The notes beneath the pieces are model-generated. The model had not been told where the DNA came from and searched no databases. It saw nothing but the letters and a program-made list of their open reading frames with translations. Of a stretch of 64,000 bases of DNA, positions 52,289 through 61,849 are shown one piece after another. The position numbers and the translations under genes are program-made. Position 1 is the stretch's first letter. Each line of letters opens with the position of its first letter. This DNA is from Clostridium sp. (GTDB taxonomy: Bacteria > Bacillota > Clostridia > Lachnospirales > Lachnospiraceae): contig JAMPFU010000010.1 in the NCBI GenBank assembly GCA_023664385.1, positions 1 to 64,000 on the forward strand, written 5' to 3'.

Positions 52289-53437
52289 ATGAAAACATTT
52301 TTACACAATTTTAAATACACGATAAAAATAATCATTCACAATAGATCGCAGATGATGTGGAGTCTTGTCTTTATCATTGCGTTAGGGACCTTGTTTTATG
52401 CAGTTTTTGGGGATTTATATGAGAAGGAGGAGTATCTTCATTCCATAAAGGCGGCGGTTGTAATTGATGACGAGAGCGTAAAAGCAAATTTTGATACAAT
52501 TGCTGCAAATGTAAGTCTTGACGGAGAAGAAAAACTGCTTGACGTTGTAGAAACATCTGGAATGGAGGAGGCAGAGACGCTGCTGGCTGATGAGGAGATA
52601 GAAGGGATTTTTTACTCCGAGCAGGGGGAGCTTAGGCTGCTTGTCAAAGATGAGGGCATAGAGGAAAGTATTTTAACATCAATTGTGGGACGGTATCATC
52701 AGGCTGTAACCATCGCTGCTGATTTGTCTAAGACGGCACCGGAGAAAATCCCTGGTGCTATGCAGGTGCTTTTTGCAGGGGAAAGTAAAAATACGGAGAA
52801 GAAGCTGTCAGGGGGAAACGGAGACGTTTATATCCAATATTTTTATAATCTCATTGCCATGGCATGCTTGATGTCGATAAATGCAGGCGTTGGGTTTTCG
52901 GTAAACAATCAGGCAAACCTAAGCACTGTAGGTGCAAGAAAATGTATATCGGGAGCTGCGTCCTTTGTACAAACCGTTTCAGGACTTCTCGCAACAGTGG
53001 TCACGCAGACAATATGCTCTCTTTTGGGACTGCTGTATCTCATAATCCTTGGCGTTAATTTTGGAAGCCAGGCGGGATATGCAGGTTTGGTAATATTATG
53101 TGGCTGTCTGACAGGAACCTGTCTTGGATTTTTTATAGGCAGCATTGGAGGGCTGCAAAAAAATACAAAGGAGCTGCTTGGAACTGCAATCGTTGTGGGA
53201 ACGGCATTTTTAAGCGGTCTTATGATTGCGGACATGAGAATGACAATTGAGGAGAAATGTCCTATCATAAATAAAATCAATCCGTCGGCGCTGATTGCAG
53301 ATTCCTTTTATTCTCTTGAGATATATGACACCTACGACAGATACTTTAGAAATTTAATTACACTGTTAATTATATCTGTTATTTGCATAATCGGAGGCGT
53401 GTTAGTGGGAAGGAGAAAAAAATATGCAAGTATTTAA
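52289..53437 (+). CDS. ABC-2 type transporter permease
   Basis: 382 residues, starting on the base after the ATPase stop. A first helix (MWSLVFIIALGTLFYAVFGD), an extracytoplasmic domain (DESVKANFDTIAANVSLDGE), then five helices with a conserved QANLSTVGARKCISGAASFV. This is the ABC-2/YhgE-like permease layout. It overlaps the second permease by 14 bp; the two probably form the heterodimeric channel. Confidence 0.88.
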   Translation: MKTFLHNFKYTIKIIIHNRSQMMWSLVFIIALGTLFYAVFGDLYEKEEYLHSIKAAVVIDDESVKANFDTIAANVSLDGEEKLLDVVETSGMEEAETLLADEEIEGIFYSEQGELRLLVKDEGIEESILTSIVGRYHQAVTIAADLSKTAPEKIPGAMQVLFAGESKNTEKKLSGGNGDVYIQYFYNLIAMACLMSINAGVGFSVNNQANLSTVGARKCISGAASFVQTVSGLLATVVTQTICSLLGLLYLIILGVNFGSQAGYAGLVILCGCLTGTCLGFFIGSIGGLQKNTKELLGTAIVVGTAFLSGLMIADMRMTIEEKCPIINKINPSALIADSFYSLEIYDTYDRYFRNLITLLIISVICIIGGVLVGRRKKYASI

Positions 53438-54539
53438 TACATTTTTTAAAATAGTAAAAAAGCAGCTTCCGGCTGCCCTGCTGTATCTTGGTATATTTTT
53501 GTTACTATGCGTTATGATGGGAAAATCCCAAAGTAATGACGCAGACACCTACACTGCAAGCTCATGTACGCTTGTCATCGTGGACCATGATAAGAGTGAG
53601 GCTTCGGGGAAGCTTGCAGATTACCTGTCCAAAATACATGATGTGCAATATGAGGAATATACGGATGAACAGATACAGGATTATCTTTATTATCATAAGA
53701 TAGATTATGTGCTTCATATTGAGAAGGGCTATGAGGCTACGGGCGAGCTTACTAATATAAAACGCCCGGGCACAAGCATGGGAGTTTACGTGGATAATCA
53801 AATTTCCATGTACGAAACAAATATGAGGACGCTTCTTACGGCAGGATATTCCTATGACGATGCGTATGCCCTTACCTTAAAGGCACTGGACAGTGAAGGG
53901 CTTGTGGAGTTATCTGTGGAAAGCACAGAGAAGCCGGCAATCTATTACTATTTCACATATTTACCTTATGTAGTGATTATGATTATGTTTTTCGTCATTA
54001 CGCCTGTAATCGTTGCCTTCAATAAAAAGGACGTAAATGACAGATTGAACGTTTCGCCTGTCACACTGAAAAGTAAAAATATGCAGATTATTTTGGGCGC
54101 AGTGATTATCAGCCTTTTTGTATGGATATTACTGATTGGTATGGCGTGCATTACCGGGTATGGCGATTTTAAGGATATGCTTTTTAAGGTTGCGTTAAAT
54201 AGCCTCGCCTTTGCCATTATCGCAACAGCCATGGCAACCATAGTGGGAAATTTTGGGGTGTCACACGATGCAAAAAATGTTATAGCAAACATTGTAGGTC
54301 TTGCAATGAGCTTTTTAGGAGGCGTATTCGTGCCTGTCAATTTGTTTAGCGAGGGAATGCTTGCAGTTGCAAAATTTATGCCTACATATTGGTATATTGA
54401 CACGAACGATAAAATATTTGGTGGCGGAAGCATAAGCGACATAGCAGGAGGCTTAGGTGTAGAGCTTTTGTTCGCACTGGCATTTTTCATGGTGGCGATT
54501 GTGGTGTCCAAGAGAATGAGGATTGCAAGGAGCAGTTAG
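53424..54539 (+). CDS. ABC-2 type transporter permease
   Basis: 371 residues. Helix 1 (LPAALLYLGIFLLLCVMMGK), an extracytoplasmic domain of about 150 residues, then five C-terminal helices including YVVIMIMFFVITPVIVAFNK and ANIVGLAMSFLGGVFVPVNL. Between helices sits KKDVNDRLNVSPVTLKSKNM, the coupling helix region. Substrate unknown; such pairs often export peptides, lipids or drugs. A strong terminator ends the operon. Confidence 0.88.
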   Translation: MQVFNTFFKIVKKQLPAALLYLGIFLLLCVMMGKSQSNDADTYTASSCTLVIVDHDKSEASGKLADYLSKIHDVQYEEYTDEQIQDYLYYHKIDYVLHIEKGYEATGELTNIKRPGTSMGVYVDNQISMYETNMRTLLTAGYSYDDAYALTLKALDSEGLVELSVESTEKPAIYYYFTYLPYVVIMIMFFVITPVIVAFNKKDVNDRLNVSPVTLKSKNMQIILGAVIISLFVWILLIGMACITGYGDFKDMLFKVALNSLAFAIIATAMATIVGNFGVSHDAKNVIANIVGLAMSFLGGVFVPVNLFSEGMLAVAKFMPTYWYIDTNDKIFGGGSISDIAGGLGVELLFALAFFMVAIVVSKRMRIARSS

Positions 54540-54546
54540 AATACAT

Positions 54547-54588
54547 AAGGGCTGTCGCACTATTTTTTAGTGGACAGCCCTTTTTTTA
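54547..54588 (+). terminator. Terminator of the ABC-2 operon
   Basis: AAGGGCTGTCGCACTA pairs with TAGTGGACAGCCCTT (one mismatch), followed by TTTTTTATT. It shares the AAGGGC...GTCGCA opening with the feo terminator at 31555. Confidence 0.85.
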
Positions 54589-54639
54589 TTGTGTAAAATG
54601 TGGAGGGTGGAACCAAGCGATTTTATGGAGGAATTACAG

Positions 54640-55671
54640 ATGGAATATCTGGAGCTTGCATCTGAATATGTGTCAGGTATGTTATTTCCGCCTAGCCGAC
54701 TGGATATAGGACATTTGGGACTTGCATTCGGTTTTGGGCTTGTTATAGGTCTTTATCTTGCAAGCTTTATTGGTGCATTGATTTTATTGTTTGTGACAAT
54801 GATAAACGGATTTAAATTTAAGTATTTCAGAACGCTGTTTTTTGATATTTCTGACGTTAGCGGAAAGATAACATTTACAATAAGGAAATTCACCCCTATT
54901 TCCCAGTGCCAAACAATAAAGACCGATCTTACGGATAAAGAAGATAAAATGATTTCCGTTATGCACATTGCGATTATGTGGGCTGTTTCCATATTGATAT
55001 TTGTCACGACACTTTTCTGCGTTCAGGGACATATTGATGATTTTTATGAAGATACTATCTATAACTTTTTTATGGGAATGGCATCTGCAGTAATGATTGA
55101 TAATGTGTTTATAACCTTTCTTACAATATCTGCTCATGTAAATGCAAAGAAAAGCCTAAGAGGATGGCTAAAACAAATTGTCAAGGCTTGGATTAACGGA
55201 AAACGGCTTGAGGATATGGAACTGCCGTCTCATGAGCAGCTTAGCCTAAAAACGACAAAGTATGATTTATTACTCTACGAAAACCTCAGATTCATGCAGA
55301 AGCTTTCTCTTGGTCTTTATAGTGAGCTTTTGCCTATCGTTGAGTTCCTTGAGGGTAATTTGACCAAGGGATATATACGGTCAGAGACACCGACATACTA
55401 CACTATTATATTCTATTACTCTTACATAAACCGTAATGCTGAAAAGGCTGTTTCTTATTTTGGCGAGGCAGAGGATGACCTGAAGCATGATATGGACAGC
55501 AACGGGAGAAGGGTTATGGCATATTATGAGTATTATATTTTAGGACAAAAGGAATCGGCTATAAAGACAGCTATGGATGGTCTTAAGGTGATTGACAAAT
55601 TTTCCATATGTGATGAGGAAAGAAAACTGGAGAGAAAACTGTTGGAGTACATACTTTATGAGGCAGAGTAA
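54640..55671 (+). CDS. Membrane protein of unknown function
   Basis: 343 residues from ATG 54640, with GGAGGAA 6 nt upstream. An N-terminal helix (GLAFGFGLVIGLYLASFIGA, extending to LILLFVTMINGF), two further helices (VMHIAIMWAVSILIFVTTLF and FFMGMASAVMIDNVFITFLT), then a soluble C-terminal half of helices (YSELLPIVEFLEGNLTKGYI, NRNAEKAVSYFGEAEDDLKH) resembling TPR-like repeats. No family recognised. It lies 27 bp before the sensor kinase and is probably part of the same signalling operon. Confidence 0.7.
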   Translation: MEYLELASEYVSGMLFPPSRLDIGHLGLAFGFGLVIGLYLASFIGALILLFVTMINGFKFKYFRTLFFDISDVSGKITFTIRKFTPISQCQTIKTDLTDKEDKMISVMHIAIMWAVSILIFVTTLFCVQGHIDDFYEDTIYNFFMGMASAVMIDNVFITFLTISAHVNAKKSLRGWLKQIVKAWINGKRLEDMELPSHEQLSLKTTKYDLLLYENLRFMQKLSLGLYSELLPIVEFLEGNLTKGYIRSETPTYYTIIFYYSYINRNAEKAVSYFGEAEDDLKHDMDSNGRRVMAYYEYYILGQKESAIKTAMDGLKVIDKFSICDEERKLERKLLEYILYEAE

Positions 55672-55698
55672 CGATACCGCAGACGGAGGAACGGTGAT

Positions 55699-56817
55699 AT
55701 GTCACAAATTATAGACAGGCTTATTATATTGTTTTTATCGCTGTATTTGTTTTATTGTTCAGGGGAAGCTGCTGCGGCAGAATCTACTTGGGGAAAGGGA
55801 ATTTATGTAAGTCCTGTAGTTTTATTCCTCGTTTTAGTGATATTTGTGTGCCTGCTTTGCTATGTTGACAGCAGGAAAAATAAAGGTATAATAGTGCTTA
55901 TTTACAGCTTGGCGGCAGTTTTTATGCCGTCGTTTGCTGTTTTATCCCCTGCCATTATATACGATATATATGGCAGCCGCTTTATTTTTCAGGCAATTAT
56001 CATGGCTGTGGCAGTTGTCAATGCAGGGAGATTCTATTCGGTAAAAATGCTTGTGGGCATAGTCATCTTAACCTGCCTTTCCTGCGTATTGAATTATAAA
56101 AGTGCAAAAAATGACAGGCTTTTTACAAAGGTTAAAAAAATCCGTGATGACGGACAGGAAAAAAATATGCTCCTTGCAGAAAAAAATAAAAGACTCATTG
56201 AACAGCAGGACAATGAGCTTTATGTGGCAACCTTAAAGGAACGCAACCGTATAGCAAGGGATATACATGATAATGTCGGACATATGCTTACAAGGTCAAT
56301 TTTGCAGACGGGAGCGCTTATGACAATCTATAAGGAGGAGCCGTTACATGGACAGCTCTCTGCCGTAAAGGACAGCCTTGATATTGCAATGAACAACATA
56401 AGGGAAAGCGTCCATGACCTTCATGACGAGTCCATAGATTTGAAACAGGCGGTAAGTGACGTACTGCTGCCCCTTGCAGAAAAATTTGAGTATAAATTTG
56501 AGTATGATATGTCAGGCAGCGTCGGCAGGCAGTATAAATATGCAATCATAGGAATTGTAAAGGAGTCGGTATCTAACATAATAAAATACAGTAGCAATGA
56601 AATGGTTGACATAATATTAAGGGAACACCCTGCGATGTATCAATTGATTGTGCATGATTATTCAAAGCAGGCAAACAAAAGCACTGTATATGCCAAATCA
56701 GAACCCGGTATTGGACTGCAAAACATGCGTGACAGGGTGAGTGGATTAAACGGCAATATTACAATAACAACAGAAAAAGGATATAAAATATTCGTTACCC
56801 TGCCAAAGGAGAGCTAG
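55699..56817 (+). CDS. Sensor histidine kinase, NarL-system type (HisKA_3)
   Basis: 372 residues. The first 130 residues are five or so membrane helices; a coiled coil leads to the dimerisation segment with phospho-accepting His in RNRIARDIHDNVGHMLTRSI. The ATPase domain has IIGIVKESVSNIIKYSSNEM and a G box EPGIGLQNMRDRVSGLNG. This kinase class normally drives LuxR-type regulators; the one at 57642 is the expected partner, while an OmpR-type regulator lies in between. Confidence 0.9.
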   Translation: MSQIIDRLIILFLSLYLFYCSGEAAAAESTWGKGIYVSPVVLFLVLVIFVCLLCYVDSRKNKGIIVLIYSLAAVFMPSFAVLSPAIIYDIYGSRFIFQAIIMAVAVVNAGRFYSVKMLVGIVILTCLSCVLNYKSAKNDRLFTKVKKIRDDGQEKNMLLAEKNKRLIEQQDNELYVATLKERNRIARDIHDNVGHMLTRSILQTGALMTIYKEEPLHGQLSAVKDSLDIAMNNIRESVHDLHDESIDLKQAVSDVLLPLAEKFEYKFEYDMSGSVGRQYKYAIIGIVKESVSNIIKYSSNEMVDIILREHPAMYQLIVHDYSKQANKSTVYAKSEPGIGLQNMRDRVSGLNGNITITTEKGYKIFVTLPKES

Positions 56818-56962
56818 CACAATACAAGGATATACAAAGAACATACCATAATATTACAATATACCATGTTATGTTCAGACCGTAAACAAAATCAGAAGTT
56901 GTGTTACCTAAAATAGAGCTGTTGCTCTGTAAGCATAAGAAAACCACAAGGGGGAGGATAAC

Positions 56963-57640
56963 ATGTACAATATACTTTTAGTGGAGGACGACCTTCACAT
57001 ACGGGAGGCAATCATGGACTACTTTTCCGAAAAGGGCAGTGACAGTATGATACTGTATTCTGCCATTGACGGCAATCGGGGTCTTGAAATGATATATGAG
57101 CAGGAATTTGACCTTATTCTCCTTGACATTATGCTTCCGGGTTTGGATGGCTTTTCCTTATGCAGGGAAATAAGAAGGAAAAGCACTGTCCCAATTATAT
57201 TTCTGACTGCAAAGGCAAGAGAGCAGGACGTGCTATACGGCTATGACCTTGGCTGTGATGATTACATGATAAAGCCTTTTTCCCTTGCAGAGCTGTTTGT
57301 TAAGGTTGTTGCCATGCTGAAACGTGCAAAGGGACTTGTGGGTGCAAATTTGCTTACATGCGGTGACATTTCCCTTAATCCTGCAACCTATGTTGTTTTG
57401 GTATCGGAGCATGAGGTAAAGCTTCCGCCCAAGGAGTATACATTATTAAAATATTTGTTGGAGCGTAAAAACAAGGTGATTGACAGGGAAACGCTGCTTG
57501 TAAATATATGGGGCTATGATTTTGACGGAAGCGACAGGGTTGTGGATAATCACATAAAAAAGCTGAGAAAGGCACTGGGGACTTCCGGCAGCAGAATAAA
57601 GACGATTATATCAAAGGGGTATAAGATTTCGGAGGATTAA
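56963..57640 (+). CDS. OmpR/PhoB-family response regulator
   Basis: 225 residues. Receiver domain with EDD near the N-terminus and phospho-Asp in LILLDIMLPGLDGFSLCREI, then a conserved KPF. The C-terminal winged helix reads LPPKEYTLLKYLLERKNKVI and NIWGYDFDGSDRVVDNHIKK. GGGGGAGG precedes the ATG. Its usual partner would be a HisKA-type kinase, which is not here. Its tail carries the ribosome site of the next regulator, one base before that start. Confidence 0.92.
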   Translation: MYNILLVEDDLHIREAIMDYFSEKGSDSMILYSAIDGNRGLEMIYEQEFDLILLDIMLPGLDGFSLCREIRRKSTVPIIFLTAKAREQDVLYGYDLGCDDYMIKPFSLAELFVKVVAMLKRAKGLVGANLLTCGDISLNPATYVVLVSEHEVKLPPKEYTLLKYLLERKNKVIDRETLLVNIWGYDFDGSDRVVDNHIKKLRKALGTSGSRIKTIISKGYKISED

Positions 57641-57641
57641 T

Positions 57642-58262
57642 ATGAGGGTCATTTTAGTAGATGATGATGCGCTTGTTGCAGTATCACTGAAAACCATACT
57701 TGAGGCAAATGAGGAAATAGAGGTTACTGCCACAGGACACAGCGGTGAGGAGGCAATCAAGCTATATGGGCAGTACAAGCCTGATGTTTTGCTGATGGAT
57801 ATAAGGATGACGGGCATGAGTGGGCTTGAGGCAGGCGAAACGATACTTGCAGGGTATAACGACGCAAAAATTTTGTATCTTACAACCTTTATGGATGACG
57901 AGTATATTGTAAAGGCACTCAATATCGGGGCAAAAGGATATATTTTAAAGCAGGACTTTGAGGGAATCGTGCCTGCGCTTATGGCTGTGGCAAAGGGACA
58001 AAGTGTGTTTGGACAGGATATTGTTGAAAAGCTGCCCTGCCTTATGAGTAAAAAAGAAGCCTTTGATTACGAAGGCTATGGAATATCCGATAAGGAGTTT
58101 GAGATAATCGTGGAGGTTGCGGCAGGAAAGAGCAACAAGGAGATTTCCGCAAAGCTTTTTTTAAGCGAGGGCACAGTAAGAAATTACATAAGCACCATAT
58201 TGGAAAAGCTTGGGCTTCGTGACAGGACGCAGCTTGCAATTTTCTATTACAGGAATAAATAA
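57642..58262 (+). CDS. LuxR/NarL-family response regulator
   Basis: 206 residues. Receiver with VDDDALVAVSLK and phospho-Asp in DVLLMDIRMTGMSGLEAGE; C-terminal LuxR domain ISDKEFEIIVEVAAGKSNKE, ISAKLFLSEGTVRNYISTIL. It is the natural partner of the HisKA_3 kinase upstream. Start one base after the preceding stop, GGAGGA as ribosome site. Confidence 0.93.
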   Translation: MRVILVDDDALVAVSLKTILEANEEIEVTATGHSGEEAIKLYGQYKPDVLLMDIRMTGMSGLEAGETILAGYNDAKILYLTTFMDDEYIVKALNIGAKGYILKQDFEGIVPALMAVAKGQSVFGQDIVEKLPCLMSKKEAFDYEGYGISDKEFEIIVEVAAGKSNKEISAKLFLSEGTVRNYISTILEKLGLRDRTQLAIFYYRNK

Positions 58263-58396
58263 GCAGTACAGTGTAAATGAAAACGGATTTTTTCAAAGCA
58301 ATATTAAAATTTAATGATATTGCTGCCATAAATTTTAAAGGTTGATTCGTACATTAAGTGAGAGCAATTCTCACGTCATGGTTGGGAGGCTAATTT

Positions 58397-58999
58397 GTGA
58401 CAGATGAGGAGTTTACCCTATGCCTTGACCTCGTTTTAAAGGGCGACAAGGAGGGGCTTAGGAAAATATATGAGGCATACATAAAGCTTATCTATGCAGT
58501 TGTGTATAATGCGGTAGGCAGGCGTGAGGACGCAGAGGATATAACCTCTGAATTTTTTATCAAGCTTATCCATGCGGCAAAAAGCTTTAAAAAGGGGTCG
58601 CCGCACAAAACATGGCTCGTGACAATAGCAAAAAATATGTCCATAGATTTTTTAAGAAAAAACGGCAGGGAGATTTTGGTTGACATAAAACAAGATGACA
58701 CGGAACAGAGTGAGGATGCTATTGACAAGGTTGCCCATAGCAAAAATGCAGTACAAAAGGGTGCAGGGGATGAAAGCTTCGAGGTGGAGAATAAGGCTGT
58801 GCTTGCGGAGGATATGCGGCAGGCATTAGAAACGCTGTCTCCCAAGGAGCGGGAAATCGTCCATATGAAGCTTTTGGGTGAGCTTAGGTTTAAGGATATA
58901 GCAGAGGCTACAAAGCAGCCTATGGGTACGGTAACATGGCTGTATAATCAGGGGATAAAAAAGCTAAGGAGGTGTCTGTCAGGCTATGAGAAAGAATGA
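58397..58999 (+). CDS. ECF-type RNA polymerase sigma factor
   Basis: 200 residues with a GTG start and GGGAGG upstream. Region 2: EDITSEFFIKLIHAAKSFKK, TWLVTIAKNMSIDFLRKNGR. A divergent acidic linker precedes region 4: LSPKEREIVHMKLLGELRFK, DIAEATKQPMGTVTWLYNQG. It would direct transcription in response to a surface signal released by the membrane protein encoded 14 bp overlapping downstream. Confidence 0.92.
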   Translation: MTDEEFTLCLDLVLKGDKEGLRKIYEAYIKLIYAVVYNAVGRREDAEDITSEFFIKLIHAAKSFKKGSPHKTWLVTIAKNMSIDFLRKNGREILVDIKQDDTEQSEDAIDKVAHSKNAVQKGAGDESFEVENKAVLAEDMRQALETLSPKEREIVHMKLLGELRFKDIAEATKQPMGTVTWLYNQGIKKLRRCLSGYEKE

Positions 59000-59762
59000 T
59001 AATATAGCAGAATTGAACAGTGAAGCTTTGTCAGAGCAGGAAATGAACGCTTACCTTTCCATGATGACTGAAGATACCCCTGATTTATGGGACAGAATAG
59101 AGGAGGGCTTTGCAAAGGAAACAGAAAATGTAACAAATCATGAAGATAACAAGGTTACGCCTATCACTGCAAGAAAAATAAAGATAAAGTATATCGGCAT
59201 AATTGCTGCGTGTCTGCTTGCCGTTGTGATTGCAATTCCGGTTTTAAGCGGCGTGATAGGGGGCGGAAAAAAATCCGATAATTTTTTCAGCAAGAACGAT
59301 GAGATTGCATGTGGAACTACAGCAGCCGTTGTGCAGGAGGACACTGCCATAAGCGGAGAGGCTTCAAATGATCTGGTAACTGACTCCGATTTAGGTGCAG
59401 CAGGGGATGAAGGTATTTTTTTTGAGGCGACCGAAAGCTGTAATACGGTAGAGGCGGCAGGAGATGCGAATGGTATGCAGGGCGCAGAGGAAAGCGCTGC
59501 GGAGCCTGTGGATAAGGCTGTTGAAAAATATATTATTGTTGATGATGCCGTATATGTATATGATGGGGTGTATATAAATGCACTGCCTGACGGGTATACT
59601 ATCATAGGAACAGTTCAAGCGATAGATGGTGACGATCCCGATGAAAATTTTGAGGGCATGGGTCTTGCCGACGGACTGAACATATATGGAAACAGCAGCG
59701 AGGAAGACATCATATATATAGAGGTTCACGAAAATGGATATGAAAAATTTATAAAAAAATAA
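58986..59762 (+). CDS. Putative anti-sigma factor, single membrane helix
   Basis: 258 residues, overlapping the sigma gene by 14 bp. The first 60 residues are cytoplasmic (EALSEQEMNAYLSMMTEDTP, DLWDRIEEGFAKE), then one helix (YIGIIAACLLAVVIAIPVLS) and an acidic outer part ending in VDDAVYVYDGVYINALPDGY. Gene order and topology fit an anti-sigma factor, although I see no zinc HxxxCxxC motif. It is followed by a hairpin that overlaps the next ribosome site. Confidence 0.78.
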   Translation: MRKNDNIAELNSEALSEQEMNAYLSMMTEDTPDLWDRIEEGFAKETENVTNHEDNKVTPITARKIKIKYIGIIAACLLAVVIAIPVLSGVIGGGKKSDNFFSKNDEIACGTTAAVVQEDTAISGEASNDLVTDSDLGAAGDEGIFFEATESCNTVEAAGDANGMQGAEESAAEPVDKAVEKYIIVDDAVYVYDGVYINALPDGYTIIGTVQAIDGDDPDENFEGMGLADGLNIYGNSSEEDIIYIEVHENGYEKFIKK

Positions 59763-59789
59763 ATTTTGAAAATAATTCCATAAAAATAA

Positions 59790-59837
59790 AGTCCCCTTTC
59801 GTATATTGATTATAACAATATATGAAAGGGGCTTTTT
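59790..59837 (+). terminator. Terminator hairpin that contains the ribosome site of the VWA gene
   Basis: CCCCTTTCGTATATTG (59793-59808) pairs with CAATATATGAAAGGGG (59816-59831), with one G-U, followed by CTTTTTAT and then ATG 59840. The 3' arm holds GAAAGGGG, the only ribosome site for the VWA lipoprotein, so the hairpin can both stop transcription and block translation. Confidence 0.8.
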
Positions 59838-59839
59838 AT

Positions 59840-61519
59840 ATGAAAAAAAATAAAAGAATTTTGTCAATATTGGTTTCGCTTTGTCTGGTCGCTTCCCTTT
59901 GTGGCTGTGGGAATGATGAGAAACAGGGCGGAGAAAGGGAGGAAGGTACAACCGAAGCGCCTTATACATTACAGCATTATGATACGCAATATTATGATAC
60001 GGAAGTGGCAACAGAGGCAGCAGTGGAGGGCATGATGACGAATGATGCAGCCGGTGACTATGAAAACTGCATCATGCTATATCCGGAATATGAGGAGGAC
60101 TATAATACAAATGAGTATGATGACCTTGCGGAAAATTCGTGGCTGTCAGTTGCAAATTCACCGCTTTCCACATTTGGGGCTGATGTTGACACAGCCTCAT
60201 ATACACAAATACGAAGCAATATAATGAACGGATATGAGGTTGTTCCGTCACAGGTAAGAATTGAGGAAATGATAAACTATTTTCACTACGATTTAGAAGA
60301 ACCAAAAGCAGGAGAAAAATTTGGCGTTTATATGGAGTATGCGGACTGTCCTTGGTCGGAGGACACAAAGCTTGCGCTTATTTCGGTAAATACGGAGGCG
60401 ATAGATTTTTCAGAGGCACCTGCCTCTAACATTGTGTTCCTCATAGATACGTCAGGCTCAATGTTTGATTCAAACAAGCTGCCACTTATACAGCAGGCTC
60501 TTTGTATGCTTGCGGAAAATCTTACAGAGAAGGACACCATTTCCATCGTTACCTATGCAGGAAGCGACGAGGTCGTTTTGGAGGGTGCAAGAGGAAATGA
60601 TTATTACACAATAACGAAGGCAATTGAAGGGCTTGAGGCATACGGCTCTACAAATGGTTCGGCGGGAATTAACACAGCATATGAGATAGCCAAAAAGTAT
60701 TTTATCAAGGGTGGAAATAATAGAGTAATACTTGCCACTGACGGAGATTTGAATGTTGGAGTAACAAGTGAGGGCGAGCTTGAAAGGCTTATCACCGAGA
60801 AGAAGGAAACAGGCGTGTTTTTAAGCGTGCTCGGCGTCGGTTATGGCAATTACAAGGATAATAAGCTGGAAGCGCTTGCAGACAAGGGAAATGGTAATTA
60901 TTCATACATTGATTCCGTATTTGAGGCAAAGAGGGCGCTTGTGGATAATCTTGGCGCAAACATGATAACGGTGGCAAAGGATGTAAAGCTTCAGGTGGAA
61001 TTTAACCCTGAAAATGTCAAGGGCTACAGGCTGATTGGTTATGAAAACAGAGTGATGGCGGCAGAGGATTTTAATGATGATACAAAGGACGGAGGAGAGA
61101 TGGGTGCAGGTCATACCGTTACTGCAATATACGAGATTGCACTTTCTGATTCAGATATGGATATAAGCGAGATTGACCTGAAATATCAAAATACAAAAAA
61201 GGACGACCTTGTATATGAAGAAAACGGTGAATACAAGGATGAGCTGTTTACTTTAAGCATCAGGTATAAGGAACCGAATCAGGACAAAAGCAGCCTTTTG
61301 ACATATGTTTGTGATAAGAATACATATTCTGAAAAGGGCTCAGATAATTTCAGATGGGCGGCTGCGGTTGCAGGGTTTGGGCTGGTACTCGAGGATAGTG
61401 AATATAAGGGAAGCTGTGACACAGAGCTTGTGCTGGGGCTTGCGAAATCCTGTGATTACGAAAAGGACGAATATAAAAAAGAGTTTATTGATTTGGTAAA
61501 CATGTATATCGATATGTAA
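59840..61519 (+). CDS. VWA-domain lipoprotein, YfbK-like
   Basis: 559 residues from ATG 59840. Signal KKNKRILSILVSLCLVASL with lipobox LCGC. A YfbK-type N-terminal domain (VANSPLSTFGADVDTASYTQ, RIEEMINYFHYDLEEPKAGE) precedes a VWA domain with MIDAS residues NIVFLIDTSGSMFDSNKLPL, NGSAGINTAYEIAKKYF and VILATDGDLNVGVTSEGELE. The C-terminal domain (DNFRWAAAVAGFGLVLEDSE) also follows YfbK. It binds a metal-dependent ligand at the surface by inference. Probable output of the sigma/anti-sigma system it follows. Confidence 0.9.
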   Translation: MKKNKRILSILVSLCLVASLCGCGNDEKQGGEREEGTTEAPYTLQHYDTQYYDTEVATEAAVEGMMTNDAAGDYENCIMLYPEYEEDYNTNEYDDLAENSWLSVANSPLSTFGADVDTASYTQIRSNIMNGYEVVPSQVRIEEMINYFHYDLEEPKAGEKFGVYMEYADCPWSEDTKLALISVNTEAIDFSEAPASNIVFLIDTSGSMFDSNKLPLIQQALCMLAENLTEKDTISIVTYAGSDEVVLEGARGNDYYTITKAIEGLEAYGSTNGSAGINTAYEIAKKYFIKGGNNRVILATDGDLNVGVTSEGELERLITEKKETGVFLSVLGVGYGNYKDNKLEALADKGNGNYSYIDSVFEAKRALVDNLGANMITVAKDVKLQVEFNPENVKGYRLIGYENRVMAAEDFNDDTKDGGEMGAGHTVTAIYEIALSDSDMDISEIDLKYQNTKKDDLVYEENGEYKDELFTLSIRYKEPNQDKSSLLTYVCDKNTYSEKGSDNFRWAAAVAGFGLVLEDSEYKGSCDTELVLGLAKSCDYEKDEYKKEFIDLVNMYIDM

Positions 61520-61849
61520 TAGAAGTATTCTGCAACAGCGTGAAATCAAAGAAAAGGATGTGTCGTTTATGCATAAAACATGTCGTTTGTGCAGCATGAA
61601 TTGAAAATTTATCCGTGTGTGTATTAAATTTGGAGCATGGTTGAAAATTTTATTCTACTGCTCTGTATGTTGATAATCTTCGGCACACACCTTTATTCGC
61701 CCGGTTCAGGGCATGAACGCATAAAAAGAAAGCCGTACGCCTCTTGTTTGGTGCATGGCTTCTTTTTTTACCTTGTCACTTATGTATATTTATGATAAAA
61801 TACATCAGAATTTTTTGAAAAATGCACATACAGGAAGGGAGGCAATAAA
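61520..61849. other. Intergenic stretch without a gene
   Basis: Holds a direct repeat TGTCGTTT(A/G)TGCA at about 61561 and 61582, a terminator hairpin at 61727-61771, and the ribosome site of the following enzyme. No further ORF with a plausible ribosome site. Confidence 0.6.
61727..61771 (+). terminator. Terminator before the GH13 gene
   Basis: AAGCCGTACGCC pairs with GGTGCATGGCTT around a T-rich loop, followed by CTTTTTTTACC. Confidence 0.75.

Noticed and set aside
58358..58374. GTGAGA-GCAAT-TCTCAC dyad before the ECF sigma gene as an operator
   Set aside because: Only 6-bp arms, no second copy in the window and no promoter placed around it; too weak to list as a feature.
61637..61795. 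ORF of about 52 codons between the VWA and GH13 genes
   Set aside because: GGAG lies only one base from the ATG, and the frame runs through a clear terminator hairpin.
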